Counted from the first letter of the stretch, positions 43,666 to 52,610 are shown. The stretch is DNA of 64,000 nt from Gammaproteobacteria bacterium UBA2965 (GCA_002348385.1 DEBD01000013.1:101931-165930), one strand, 5' to 3'. Translations and numbers: made by a program. The notes: generated by a model not told the origin, from the letters alone.

Positions 43666-44454
43666 TTAGTTGATGCCCACGGCGTGAGAGAGGGTGGGAC
43701 CGATTTCCGCGTGTACCACCAGATTCGCGAGATCGTCTAGCGGCGTGGGCTCGCGATTGACGATGATCAATCGCGCGCCAATTCGTTTCGCGTATTCCGG
43801 GAACCCGGCGGCGGGGTAAACCAGCAGCGAAGAACCCACCACGATCATGGTATCGCATGCCTCTGTTGCTGCCTGAGCGCGGTGCATGGCCCGTTCGGGC
43901 ATGGCTTGGCCGAAGGAAATCGTGGCTGATTTGATAATTCCCCCGCAGCGTCCGCACGGGTCGATGTGCGCTTGATTGCGGAACTGCTGCTCGAGCGCGG
44001 CAAACTCTACCCGGGTGCCGCAGGACAGACAGACCGCGTAGCTATTGTTGCCATGGAGTTCAATCGTCTGTTCTTCTGGAACGCCGGAATCCTGATGCAG
44101 ATTGTCTACGTTCTGAGTGATGACGGCGTTTGCCTTCCCGGCCAGAACCAGCTTTGCCACTGCTTTGTGTCCGTTGTTCGGCAGCGCGTTCTGCATACTT
44201 CGCTCGCCGGTGAAGCGCCGCCGCCAGTATTCGTCGCGCGCGCTTTCGCTGGTCAGAAACTCCTCGAAGTCGATGGGCTTCATCTTGTTCCACAAACCGG
44301 TACCCGGCGAGCGGAAATCCGGTATTCCAGATTCCGTGCTGATGCCCGCGCCTGTAAAGAACGCGATGTTGTTGGCGCCATCAATCATGGCGCTCAGGTG
44401 GTCCAGGGTTTCGTCTGAGGGCTGGCTGCCGGACATATCTGTGGTATCGGACAT
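43666..44454 (-). CDS. NAD-dependent protein deacylase (Sir2 family)
   Basis: 262 aa. Sirtuin motifs are complete: FFTGAGISTESGIPDFRSPG, VITQNVDNLHQDSG, catalytic His in ELHGN, VVGSSLLVYPA, and a structural zinc site with four cysteines (VCLSCG and PCGRCGG). It uses NAD+ to remove acyl groups from lysines, releasing nicotinamide. With PnuC and the NadR-like kinase just beyond, the neighbourhood couples NAD+ use and precursor uptake. The start is the ATG at 44454 next to the divergent isomerase gene. Confidence 0.92.
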   Translation of the reverse strand: MSDTTDMSGSQPSDETLDHLSAMIDGANNIAFFTGAGISTESGIPDFRSPGTGLWNKMKPIDFEEFLTSESARDEYWRRRFTGERSMQNALPNNGHKAVAKLVLAGKANAVITQNVDNLHQDSGVPEEQTIELHGNNSYAVCLSCGTRVEFAALEQQFRNQAHIDPCGRCGGIIKSATISFGQAMPERAMHRAQAATEACDTMIVVGSSLLVYPAAGFPEYAKRIGARLIIVNREPTPLDDLANLVVHAEIGPTLSHAVGIN

Positions 44455-44560
44455 GAAGCGGTCTCCGGTGCCATCCAGTGCGTGATGGCAAAGCCAGAAT
44501 CACACGTGCTTTGCGTCACTCTGTCAACTATGCTTCTGGCAGATCCGTCGGAGAGCTGCA

Positions 44561-45163
44561 CTGCACATACTGGAATTCTATTTCGATTGCTCGAGTCCCT
44601 GGACATATCTTGCCTTCGAGGGCATTCAGGCCATTGCATCGCGTCCCGACGTAACCATTGAGTACAAGCCCATCTTGGTGGGAGGGATTTTCAATACCAT
44701 CAATCCCAGCGTCTACGAGAGTCGTGCGAATCCCATCCCGGAAAAGGCGCGCTACTATCAGAAAGACATGCAGGATTGGGCACGATTGGTGGGCGTGCAG
44801 ATCGGGGCACCAGCGGTGTTTCCAGTCAACAGCGCGAAAGTCATGCGCGGCGCATTTATCGCCATCGAGCAGCATTGCCTGGTGCGCTATGCGCGCGCTG
44901 CGTTCCGAAGGTATTGGAGCGACTTGGCGGATATCTCGCAGGACGAAGAGGTGGAGGGAATTGCCGAAGCGGCAGGGCTCGATGCACAGAGCCTCCTGCG
45001 CCGGATCGGCACACCCGAGTGCAAGCAGCTTCTGCGTGATAGCACTGAGGAACTGATGTCACGCGGCGGTTTTGGTTCTCCGACCATGTTCCTGGATGGA
45101 GACGATATGTATTTCGGTAACGACCGCATTGCGCTGCTCGCAGCAACGCTGGACCGCCAGTGA
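44561..45163 (+). CDS. DsbA-fold 2-hydroxychromene-2-carboxylate isomerase-like protein
   Basis: About 200 aa. The N-terminal FYFDCSSPWTYLAFEGIQ, the central KARYYQKDMQDWARLVG and the C-terminal FGSPTMFLDGDDMYFGNDRI are the family marks; the first includes the active-site serine region. No ATG, GTG or TTG exists upstream of this motif; the frame is closed by no start except CTG (44561, with GGAG seven bases upstream) or ATA (44567). A canonical-start call would begin at TTG 44675 and lose the catalytic N-terminus. A rare CTG start or a mutated start codon is likely. The substrate may be a glutathione- or quinone-linked aromatic intermediate. Confidence 0.72.
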   Translation: MHILEFYFDCSSPWTYLAFEGIQAIASRPDVTIEYKPILVGGIFNTINPSVYESRANPIPEKARYYQKDMQDWARLVGVQIGAPAVFPVNSAKVMRGAFIAIEQHCLVRYARAAFRRYWSDLADISQDEEVEGIAEAAGLDAQSLLRRIGTPECKQLLRDSTEELMSRGGFGSPTMFLDGDDMYFGNDRIALLAATLDRQ

Positions 45164-45182
45164 GCCGGCTCGAGTCGCCGGC

Positions 45183-45872
45183 ATGAGTAGCGTCGATCGC
45201 CTGGAGCAAAACCCGGCGCAGACATTTGTCGATGAGCACTTCGCACCCATGTCGGGTGTTGCCATCGCCGCCGGACCGGTGGCTGACCACACGGCCGAAT
45301 TGGACCCCGAGGAGAGCGCGCTGGTAGCGAACTCCGCAGAGCAACGGCGTCATCAGTTTGCCACCGGTCGATATCTCGCGCGTCAGGCGATGCAAGCGCT
45401 GGGCATGGCACCGGCGGCCATTGGGCGCAGCGATGCACGTGCCCCCGCCTGGCCCGATTGTGTCGGCAGCATCAGCCATACATCCACGCTGGCAGCCGCC
45501 GTGACGGCGCGAGGTCACGGAATCAGAGGTGTAGGCATTGATCTAGAGTGCCTGGGCCGAATCACGCAGGCCATGCACGCCAGGTTATACACCGACGCAG
45601 AACGCGACCGCTATGCGGAAGACGAACCGCACTGGCCATGCCTGCTGTTCAGCGCTAAGGAGTGCGCGTACAAGGCAGTAAACCCCATTTGTGGGACCTA
45701 TATCGGCTTCCAAGAGGTGGAAATCGATGTGGACTGGAAGCGTCATCGCTTTGCCGCGCGCTACATCGGTGCGCATGCCCCCAACGCGCTCATGAATCAC
45801 GGCGACGGACACTTCGGTTTTTTTGCCGATCACGTCATCAGTTTTCTCGTCGTTCGCCGGCCGACACGGTAG
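45183..45872 (+). CDS. 4'-phosphopantetheinyl transferase (EntD/Sfp family)
   Basis: 229 aa. The start is the ATG of MSSVDRLEQ; the frame is open upstream inside the previous gene. Motifs are VGSISHT, GVGIDLECLG (Mg and CoA site, Asp/Glu) and FSAKECAYKAVNP, the family signature (K/E-x-A-x-K). It transfers the CoA arm to acyl- or peptidyl-carrier proteins. No PKS or NRPS is in the window, so it may serve the fatty-acid ACP or a distant synthase. Confidence 0.87.
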   Translation: MSSVDRLEQNPAQTFVDEHFAPMSGVAIAAGPVADHTAELDPEESALVANSAEQRRHQFATGRYLARQAMQALGMAPAAIGRSDARAPAWPDCVGSISHTSTLAAAVTARGHGIRGVGIDLECLGRITQAMHARLYTDAERDRYAEDEPHWPCLLFSAKECAYKAVNPICGTYIGFQEVEIDVDWKRHRFAARYIGAHAPNALMNHGDGHFGFFADHVISFLVVRRPTR

Positions 45873-45884
45873 TCAAGGCCAGTC

Positions 45885-47138
45885 ATGCAGGCCCTACTCG
45901 GAATCGCTTTTCTACTGGTGCTGACATGGCTGATCAGCGAGTCGCGCAAGGATGTCCGTTGGCGTCCAGTCGCTGTTGGTCTGGCTATCCAGTCTGGATT
46001 GGCTTTTTTGTTTGTCGGCGTTCCCGCCGTGGGTGAAGCATTGTTGGTCATCAACAAGCTGGTCCATACGATTGAATCGGCAACGCGGGCGGGAACCGAT
46101 TTCGTGTTCGGCTATCTCGGGGGCGGAGCAGCGCCTTTTAGCGTTACCGCTGAGGACGCCATGTACGTGTTCGCGTTTCGCGTATTGCCTCAGATCCTGC
46201 TATTCAGTGTGCTCACCGCGGTGCTATGGCACTGGCGCGTATTGCCCTGGGTAATCAACGGATTCGGTCTGCTGCTGCGGCGCGGCCTCAGCATCGGCGG
46301 GGCAGTCGGGACCGCAGCCGCAGCGAGCGCCTTTCTCGGCATGGTTGAGGCACCGCTCGTGATTCGGGCTTATCTGGAACGGCTGTCACGCTCCGAACTG
46401 TTTACCGTCATGACTTGCGGTATGGGAACGGTGGCAGGGACCATGATGGTGCTTTATGCCAACGTTCTTGCAGAAGCGACACCGGGCGCCCTGGGCCATA
46501 TTCTTGCGGCGTCCATGCTCAACGTGGTGGGTGCCTTGGTTTACTCACGGGTATTCATTCCACCCGTCGAGCCAGGCGCACAGGCACCGAGCCCCGCCGA
46601 CGACCCGGAGGTGGACTTGCAGTATGCGAGCAATATGGATGCCATCACCCGTGGAACTGCCGACGGATTGCGGTTGGCGCTGAACGTGGGCGCCATGCTC
46701 GTTGTATTGGTGAGCCTGGTGGCATTGGTGAATCAACTGATCGGGTTGGCACAGGTGCTCGACGAGCCGTTGAGCCTGGAGCGGCTAACGGGCTGGGTGT
46801 TTGCCCCACTGGCCTGGCTGATTGGTATTCCCTGGGCCGACGCACAGGTAGCCGGCGGGTTGCTTGGCAGCAAGCTGATCCTCAACGAGCTAGTGGCGTA
46901 TCTGCAGCTGGCAGCGCTGCCAGCGGATCAGCTGACCGGGGCAGGGCGCTTGATCATGACCTACGCGCTATGTGGGTTCGCCAACTTCGGAAGTCTGGGC
47001 ATCATGCTGGCAGGGCTCAGCACACTGGCTCCTGAGCGGAGAAGTGAAATCTTATCAATTGGTCCTAAAGCATTGATTTCCGGTACTATTGTTAATCTGA
47101 ATACGGGCGCGCTGGTGGCCCTGGTAAGCTTGGTCTGA
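45885..47138 (+). CDS. Concentrative nucleoside transporter (CNT/NupC family)
   Basis: 417 aa, polytopic. The family signature is seen in LLGSKLILNELVAYLQLA (G-x-K-x-x-x-NE), with GGAVGTAAAASAFLGMVEAPLVIRAYL as the first substrate-binding hairpin and MTYALCGFANFGSLGIMLAG as the C-terminal core. It imports nucleosides with H+ or Na+. It starts 12 bases after the phosphopantetheinyl transferase gene and probably belongs to the same transcript. Confidence 0.88.
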   Translation: MQALLGIAFLLVLTWLISESRKDVRWRPVAVGLAIQSGLAFLFVGVPAVGEALLVINKLVHTIESATRAGTDFVFGYLGGGAAPFSVTAEDAMYVFAFRVLPQILLFSVLTAVLWHWRVLPWVINGFGLLLRRGLSIGGAVGTAAAASAFLGMVEAPLVIRAYLERLSRSELFTVMTCGMGTVAGTMMVLYANVLAEATPGALGHILAASMLNVVGALVYSRVFIPPVEPGAQAPSPADDPEVDLQYASNMDAITRGTADGLRLALNVGAMLVVLVSLVALVNQLIGLAQVLDEPLSLERLTGWVFAPLAWLIGIPWADAQVAGGLLGSKLILNELVAYLQLAALPADQLTGAGRLIMTYALCGFANFGSLGIMLAGLSTLAPERRSEILSIGPKALISGTIVNLNTGALVALVSLV

Positions 47139-47167
47139 AGGTGCCTTTCCACGCCCGGCGGGTCAAT

Positions 47168-48190
47168 CTAGAAGCTCTGCAATGCGGCCGAAACGCGATT
47201 AATGTCGTCCCGGCTGACGTCCAGATGCGTTACCCAGCGGCGCCCTCGAATGAGTATTTGGCGTTCTGCCAGATAGGCTTGCAGCGTCGCCAGCTCGCCT
47301 GATGGCAGGTCTACAAAGACCATGTTGGTGTGGCTCTCCGCCGCGCCCTGGTAGCGGGCGTTTACCGCTTCGGCTAGGGCGTCTGCATTGGCATGGTCAT
47401 CGGCCAATCGGTCAACGTGGTGGTGCAAGGCGTGGAGACCGGCCGCCGCCAGCATTCCCGATTGGCGCATACCGCCACCTACCACCTTGCGCCAGCGGCG
47501 TGCCCTCTGGATGAACGCCTCGCCCCCTACCAGCACAGAGCCAACGGGCGCTCCCAGCCCCTTGGACAGACATACCGACACTGAATCGCAGGGACTTGCA
47601 AGCGCCTCTGCGCTGCAGCCCAGTGCGGTGGCAGCGTTGAAAAGGCGTGCACCATCCAAGTGCAGGCTCAGAGCATGCTCCCGGCAAACTGACCCTGCCT
47701 CCTGCAGATAGCTGGGAGTCAGCGGTTTTCCGTCCTGGGTGTTTTCAAGGCAGAGCAGACGTGTAACGGCGAAATGCACGTCGGCCGGTTTTACCTGGCG
47801 CGCAACCTCTGAAAGGTCCAGGGTGCCGTCGCTTTGGAACGGTATCGTTTGAGGCTGGATGCCCCCCAGCGCGGCTGCGCCACCACCCTCGGCCCGGTAG
47901 GCGTGGGCGCCTGTGCCGGCAATGTATTCATCGCCGCGCTGACAATGGGTCAGCAATGCGACCAGGTTGGATTGCGTTCCGCTGGCCACGAACACCGCCG
48001 CGGCCTTGCCCAGGCGCCGTGCCAGCTGGGTTTCCAGCTGGGTCACGGTGGGGTCCTCGCCCATGACATCGTCGCCCACTTCAGCCTGTGCCATGGCTTG
48101 GCGCATGGCGCTGGTTGGCAGTGTCACGGTGTCGCTGCGCAGGTCGACGGATTTGTCAGAAGCTTCTGGATTCATTCCCAATTGCTTCAA
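47168..48190 (-). CDS. ltaE: Low-specificity L-threonine aldolase
   Basis: 340 aa. This PLP enzyme cleaves L-threonine or allo-threonine to glycine and acetaldehyde. Motifs are DLRSDTVTLPTSAM at the N-terminus, LHLDGARLFNAA, and SVCLSKGLGAPVGSVL with the PLP lysine. The start may be TTG 48190 or, more likely, ATG 48175. Both lie within about 25 bases after the terminator of the upstream exbD-like gene, leaving little room for a promoter. Confidence 0.9.
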   Translation of the reverse strand: MKQLGMNPEASDKSVDLRSDTVTLPTSAMRQAMAQAEVGDDVMGEDPTVTQLETQLARRLGKAAAVFVASGTQSNLVALLTHCQRGDEYIAGTGAHAYRAEGGGAAALGGIQPQTIPFQSDGTLDLSEVARQVKPADVHFAVTRLLCLENTQDGKPLTPSYLQEAGSVCREHALSLHLDGARLFNAATALGCSAEALASPCDSVSVCLSKGLGAPVGSVLVGGEAFIQRARRWRKVVGGGMRQSGMLAAAGLHALHHHVDRLADDHANADALAEAVNARYQGAAESHTNMVFVDLPSGELATLQAYLAERQILIRGRRWVTHLDVSRDDINRVSAALQSF

Positions 48191-48195
48191 CGGGC

Positions 48196-48220
48196 AAAAA
48201 AAAAGGCCGGTTGCCCGGCC
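48196..48220 (-). terminator. Rho-independent terminator of the orphan exbD gene
   Basis: On the minus strand, stem GGCCGG/CCGGCC with a 4-base loop (48220-48205) runs into nine U (48204-48196). It is a strong canonical terminator placed between the exbD-like gene and ltaE. Confidence 0.92.
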
Positions 48221-48240
48221 TCATCTGCGCTTTAGAGCAC

Positions 48241-48651
48241 CTAGGTACCGGCCAGCGAGATGTTATACACCCCAGCGAGTCGCGCCGAGTCCATGATATG
48301 AATCATGGTTTCCGTACGCGAGTCCTCGTGGGGTTGGATTACCACCGGTGCTTCAGGGCTTTCGGCGTGCAGTCGTTCGATGTTGGCACGGACCGAGCGC
48401 CAATCCACGTCTCTGCCGCCGATAATGATACGGTCTCGGCTCGAGATTCTCACCACGATGCTCTTCTTGTCCGGATCGACGTTCTTCGGACGGTCTTGAT
48501 CCGGCTGATTGACGTCTAGGCCAACTTCCTTGACGAAGGTGGCGGTGACGATGAAGAAGATCAGCATGATGAACACCACGTCGAGCATGGGTGTCAGATT
48601 GATCTGCTCGTCGTCGTTTTCGCCGCGACTGCTACCAAATGGTCTGCGCAC
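48241..48651 (-). CDS. Orphan ExbD/TolR-family protein
   Basis: 136 aa. The N-terminus QINLTPMLDVVFIMLIFFIV is nearly identical to the ExbD of the TonB cluster (2875-3282), including intramembrane D24 and the following VTATFVKEVGLDV. The periplasmic part differs (PDQDRPKNVDPDKKSIVV). No exbB or tonB lies next to it. It may be a second ExbD for the TonB2 complex, or half of another energy-transducing system whose partner is elsewhere. It ends at a strong terminator. Confidence 0.87.
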   Translation of the reverse strand: MRRPFGSSRGENDDEQINLTPMLDVVFIMLIFFIVTATFVKEVGLDVNQPDQDRPKNVDPDKKSIVVRISSRDRIIIGGRDVDWRSVRANIERLHAESPEAPVVIQPHEDSRTETMIHIMDSARLAGVYNISLAGT

Positions 48652-48771
48652 CGGTGGCTTCCCCCCAGAATTTTGCTTATGGCTCCAAGCCGGCTAGTGT
48701 AACCAAGGATGCGGGCCCATGCCTAGCGCCGTTGTGCGTCCCATTGCTCCACGTGGAACGCTGGCACGGTG

Positions 48772-49695
48772 CTATTTGTTCAAGAAATTCAACGCCAGCC
48801 CGGGTGTTTCCCAGGGCATGGAAATCAGTTGTCCGGTGGACGAGAGCGTGATGAAGGCCGTCTGCAGTCCCTCGCCACCAAAACAGATATTGGTGGTCAA
48901 AATGTCTTCCGTGGGCACGTGTTCAGCCGCCCCGCCACCTGGCTTAAGGATGGTGATACCACCATTCATGATCGTGGCTACGCAAACATTGCCTTGGGCA
49001 TCTACGGCCAGGGAGTCGAACAGATAGTAGCCGGGGCGCCCCTGAACCAGCCGACCTCCATCGGCCTTGTCACGGCGCTCTCCGGACAATCTGCCCGGGC
49101 CAGCAAGCTCGTAGGCCCACAATCTGCCGGTTGGGGTCTCGGCAACGTACAGCTCGTCTTCGGCGGGGGACAATCCAATTCCGTTGGGGCCTTCCATAGG
49201 GAATATGGCTTCTTCGATGTAGGAGCCATCTGCAGCCGCGTAAAACACCCCCGTTCGGTCACGCTCGCGCGCGCGCGTCTTGCCGTGATCGGTAAACCAG
49301 AAGCCCCCGGTGCGGTCGAAGACGAGGTCGTTGGGACCCCTCAATGGTTGCCCGTTGCAATGGGTGTACAGGACTTCCACCACGCCCGTGACCAGGTTGA
49401 CGCGCTCGATGCGGCCGCCCGAGTAGTTGTCTGGTTCTTCTCCCGGCAAGATTCGGCCGCTGGGCGTTTCGATCCAGTTGAAGCCTCCGTTGTTGCAGAC
49501 ATAGCACCAATCCTCGGGTCCCATGGCTGCCCCATTGGGGCCGCCGCCGAGGTCTGCGATGACGCTGATCTCTCCGTCGCTCACCCGGGACAGGGTGCCC
49601 CGCGCAATCTCTACCAATATGATGCTGCCATCAGGCATGGCAATGGGACCCTCTGGAAATCTCAGTCCGGTGGCTAGAACGGTGGTCTCACTCAC
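48772..49695 (-). CDS. SMP-30/gluconolactonase family lactonase
   Basis: 307 aa six-bladed propeller. Metal-ligand motifs are GLRFPEGPIAMPDGSIIL (Glu), VCNNGGFNWI (Asn), GPNDLVFDRTGGFWFTD (Asn) and PNGIGLSPAEDELYVAET (Asp region). It hydrolyses sugar or other lactones, or other esters. No signal peptide is visible. It stands alone between the orphan exbD gene and the AT-rich gap. Confidence 0.88.
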   Translation of the reverse strand: MSETTVLATGLRFPEGPIAMPDGSIILVEIARGTLSRVSDGEISVIADLGGGPNGAAMGPEDWCYVCNNGGFNWIETPSGRILPGEEPDNYSGGRIERVNLVTGVVEVLYTHCNGQPLRGPNDLVFDRTGGFWFTDHGKTRARERDRTGVFYAAADGSYIEEAIFPMEGPNGIGLSPAEDELYVAETPTGRLWAYELAGPGRLSGERRDKADGGRLVQGRPGYYLFDSLAVDAQGNVCVATIMNGGITILKPGGGAAEHVPTEDILTTNICFGGEGLQTAFITLSSTGQLISMPWETPGLALNFLNK

Positions 49696-50164
49696 GCTTG
49701 GCGTTCCCCATGCAAATCAAATCCATACGTGCCACGGTACCTTGTCTTGGACCCTAGGCAACGGCATTCTAACGGCGGCGCCATCGGCTACCAAACCATT
49801 CCAAGGCGATCCATAGCTGACGTGAACATTATTCGACGGTTGATTCTCGCAGCGCTACTGGGAACTCTGTAGTTGCGGCGTGTGAGGGCTACCGAACGGG
49901 AAATTCGCGTACGATCGGGCAGCTCGCCGTAGAGGGCCGTTTCGTTGTTACCAAATGACACGTTTTGTGACGTGTCGGACATGGGTGTTATACACATGCC
50001 AGGCCATCCGGGCAGCGTTTTCGTGTTTATATATTTGTTATAGATATCGGCAATAACCTATTGTTATAAGTGACTATTAGGTATCCCCAACTGCCTATTT
50101 TGTATGCATTGTGGCGCCCCTTTGACATCGGCCCCAGTTTAATCCCCAAAGTTATCCACAGCGT
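49696..50164. promoter_or_regulatory. AT-rich intergenic gap with two perfect DnaA boxes
   Basis: No gene is seen in this 469-base gap. It holds TTATACACA (49988-49996) and TTATCCACA (50152-50160), both exact matches to the DnaA-box consensus TTATNCACA in the same orientation. Between them is an AT-rich run (about 50020-50100) with an ATAAC-CTATT-GTTAT inverted repeat. A second inverted repeat GACACG/CGTGTC (49957-49976) sits just before the first box. This could be a replication origin, a DnaA-regulated promoter, or coincidence. Confidence 0.55.
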
Positions 50165-51061
50165 TCAGGCCGACGGGACCCAATCCCTTGGGGGAAGAAA
50201 ATCGGTGTACAAGCGGGCCTCAGGAGTGCCGGGTTCCGGCTGGTAGTCATACTTCCACGTGGCCATGGGCGGTAGCGAGGCCAGCACGGATTCTACGCGA
50301 CGGCCGCTTTGCAGCCCGTATTTGGTACCTCGGTCGATGGCCAGGTTGAATTCCGCGTAACGTCCCCTGCGGTATAACTGCCAATCCCGCTCCCGCTCAC
50401 CATAAGGGGCGCTTACGCGACGCTCGAAGATGGGCCGATATGCCGGCAGGAAATGGTCGCCCACGCGCCGGGTCAACGCGAAGCTTTCGTCAAAACCGCC
50501 TTCCTGCCAATCGTCGAAGAAAATGCCCCCGATGCCACGGCGCTCGTTGCGGTGGGCCAGATAAAAGTAGTCGTCGCAGGCGGCTTTCAGCTTGGCGTAG
50601 TGATCGCCGGTGGCCGCCAGGGCCTGTTCGTGCCAGTGGCGCGCATCCTCTTCGAATCCGTAGTAGGGGGTCATGTCGAAGCCGCCGCCGAAATACCAGA
50701 AGGGCTCATCGGCCTCCACCAGAAAGAAGCGCAGGTTGGCATGGGTGGTTGGCACGTAGGGGTTGCGTGGATGGACGATGAGAGAGATGGCCGTCGCCTG
50801 GAAGCCCAGTCCGGCCAGATGGGGGTTGCGTTGGGTGGCAGCATCGGGCAGCGATGCGCCGCGGCTGTGGGTGAACTGGACCGCCGCCTTTTCTATGTGT
50901 TCGCCGTCTTCCAGAACGCGGGGGCGGCTGAGCGTGCCATCCGGTCCGGGCAGGTCGCTGCTCTGGAACTGGCCGGCACCACTGAGGGATTCCAGAGCAT
51001 CCACGATGGCATCCTGAAGTGTTATGAAGTACTCGCGTACGGGGTTGATCTGCGGCTGCAT
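50165..51061 (-). CDS. hemF: Aerobic coproporphyrinogen III oxidase
   Basis: 298 aa, the usual HemF length. It converts coproporphyrinogen III to protoporphyrinogen IX with oxygen. The start is the ATG of MQPQINPVREYF; the upstream open frame is not conserved. Motifs include WYFGGGFDMTPYYGFEEDA, RRGIGGIFFDDW and RGRYAEFNLAIDRGTKYGLQ. A DnaA box lies four bases past its stop codon. It is divergent from the HMG-CoA-synthase-like gene, with a 94-base gap that must hold both promoters. Confidence 0.96.
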   Translation of the reverse strand: MQPQINPVREYFITLQDAIVDALESLSGAGQFQSSDLPGPDGTLSRPRVLEDGEHIEKAAVQFTHSRGASLPDAATQRNPHLAGLGFQATAISLIVHPRNPYVPTTHANLRFFLVEADEPFWYFGGGFDMTPYYGFEEDARHWHEQALAATGDHYAKLKAACDDYFYLAHRNERRGIGGIFFDDWQEGGFDESFALTRRVGDHFLPAYRPIFERRVSAPYGERERDWQLYRRGRYAEFNLAIDRGTKYGLQSGRRVESVLASLPPMATWKYDYQPEPGTPEARLYTDFLPPRDWVPSA

Positions 51062-51155
51062 GGTTGGCGTCTTGCACTGAAACAGCTGTGCATTATGCCC
51101 CGATGGGATTTGCCCGGCAGCCCAAGTAAACTCGTATACAAAATCCGGGGTATAC

Positions 51156-52610
51156 ATGGTAGGAATCACGTCATTCGGCGGCTACGTGCCGCGCCTTCGT
51201 TTGCAGCGCCAGGCGATAGTCGACGCGCACAGCTGGGCGGATCCTGGACTGGCGGGGCGTGCCAAGGGCGAGCGCAGCATGTGCAACTGGGATGAGGATG
51301 CCGTCACCATGTGCGTTGAGGCGGGGCGTGCCTGTCTTGAGGGATCCGCGCTAACCCCCGAAGCCGTTTATTTTGCCTCCACCAGCGCGCCGTTTGCCGA
51401 CCGACAGCACGCCGCCATCGTGTCCACCGCCCTGGGGTTGTCTGAAGAGGTGGCAGCCGCGGACATATCTTCCAGCCAACGGGCCGGCACCACCGCATTG
51501 ATTCAAGCCTGCGCAGGGGTCCAGAGCGGACAGTACGCCAGCGCCTTGCTGGTTGTCGGTGACAAGCGCAGAACCAAGGCGGCCAGCGCCGGGGAGCTTG
51601 CGTACGGCGATGCTGCCGCGGCCTGTTGCATTGGCACCTCCGATACCATCGTGGACCTGCTCGCCGCGCAAAGCAGCACGGTCGACTTCGTCGATCATTT
51701 CAGGGCCGCAGGGGAAAGCTTCGACTACACCTGGGAGGAGCGTTGGATCAGAGATGAGGGGCTGGCCAAGATCGCTCCGCCCTGCATCCAACGTGCGCTG
51801 GATAAAGCTGGCGTGCCGGCAGCGAGCGTGGATCATTTTGTCATGCCCAGCACCATCGGCCGCGCTGTGGCAGGTATCGCCCGACAAGCCGGCATAAACC
51901 CTGATGCAGTCCGCGACAACCTACACGCGCACGTGGGCGAGGCAGGTGCCGCCCACTCGCTGGTTATGCTGCTGCACACGTTGGAGACGGCAGCCCGGCC
52001 GGGCGATGTGATCCTGCTGGTGAGTTTCGCACAAGGTTGTGACGCTGTGGTGCTCAAGGTCACAGAAGGCTTCGCAGGCTACGATCACGCTCGCAGCCTG
52101 ACGGACTCAATGGCCAGTGGTGTTGCCGAATCCAACTATCAGAAGTTTCTGGCGTTCAACGACCTGGTCACGCTGGAGAGAGGTATGCGTGCCGAACCGC
52201 TGGACTACAAAACGGCATTATCTGTCACCTACCGCAAACGCGACATGCTTACCGGATTGATTGGAGGCAGGTGCACGCAGTGCGGGACGCTGCAGTTTCC
52301 GCGCACGGACATTTGTGTAAACCCACAGTGCCACGCTGTCGACACTCAGGAACCCCACCCATTTCGCGATGAGGCAGCGAGCATTCTGACATGGTCAGCG
52401 GACTATTTAACCTACACGCCGGATCCGCCTTCGCACTATGGCATGATCACGTTCGCCAACGGCGGGCGGTTCATGACCGATTTCACCGACATCGATGTTG
52501 GCGATATCGAGGTGGGGACCGACGTGCGGATGGTATTTCGGATCAAGTCCGTTGATTCGGTTCGGGGATTTGTACGCTATTTCTGGAAAGCGACGCCCGT
52601 GAACGCGTAG
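51156..52610 (+). CDS. HMG-CoA synthase-like thiolase-fold protein fused to a DUF35 zinc-ribbon/OB-fold domain
   Basis: 484 aa. Residues 1 to about 350 follow the HMG-CoA-synthase/ketoacyl-synthase-like fold (GITSFGGYVPRLRL, TSAPFADRQHAAIVS, LAYGDAAAACCIG); a cysteine in the canonical position of HMG-CoA synthase was not identified with certainty. The C-terminal region is a DUF35-type module: zinc-ribbon cysteines CTQCGTLQFPRTDICVNPQC (about 370-390), then an OB-fold ending FVRYFWKATPVNA. DUF35 proteins partner thiolases in archaea and steroid-degrading bacteria. A thiolase gene follows 117 bases later. Confidence 0.8.
   Translation: MVGITSFGGYVPRLRLQRQAIVDAHSWADPGLAGRAKGERSMCNWDEDAVTMCVEAGRACLEGSALTPEAVYFASTSAPFADRQHAAIVSTALGLSEEVAAADISSSQRAGTTALIQACAGVQSGQYASALLVVGDKRRTKAASAGELAYGDAAAACCIGTSDTIVDLLAAQSSTVDFVDHFRAAGESFDYTWEERWIRDEGLAKIAPPCIQRALDKAGVPAASVDHFVMPSTIGRAVAGIARQAGINPDAVRDNLHAHVGEAGAAHSLVMLLHTLETAARPGDVILLVSFAQGCDAVVLKVTEGFAGYDHARSLTDSMASGVAESNYQKFLAFNDLVTLERGMRAEPLDYKTALSVTYRKRDMLTGLIGGRCTQCGTLQFPRTDICVNPQCHAVDTQEPHPFRDEAASILTWSADYLTYTPDPPSHYGMITFANGGRFMTDFTDIDVGDIEVGTDVRMVFRIKSVDSVRGFVRYFWKATPVNA

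Noticed and set aside
49788..49997. 69-codon minus-strand frame in the DnaA-box gap
   Set aside because: Its composition is low-quality, it has no ribosome binding site, and it overlaps the DnaA box and inverted repeat.
50165..51169. Longer hemF start (334 codons)
   Set aside because: The extra N-terminus runs past the divergent start at 51156 and is not HemF-like; the ATG at 51061 gives the usual length.
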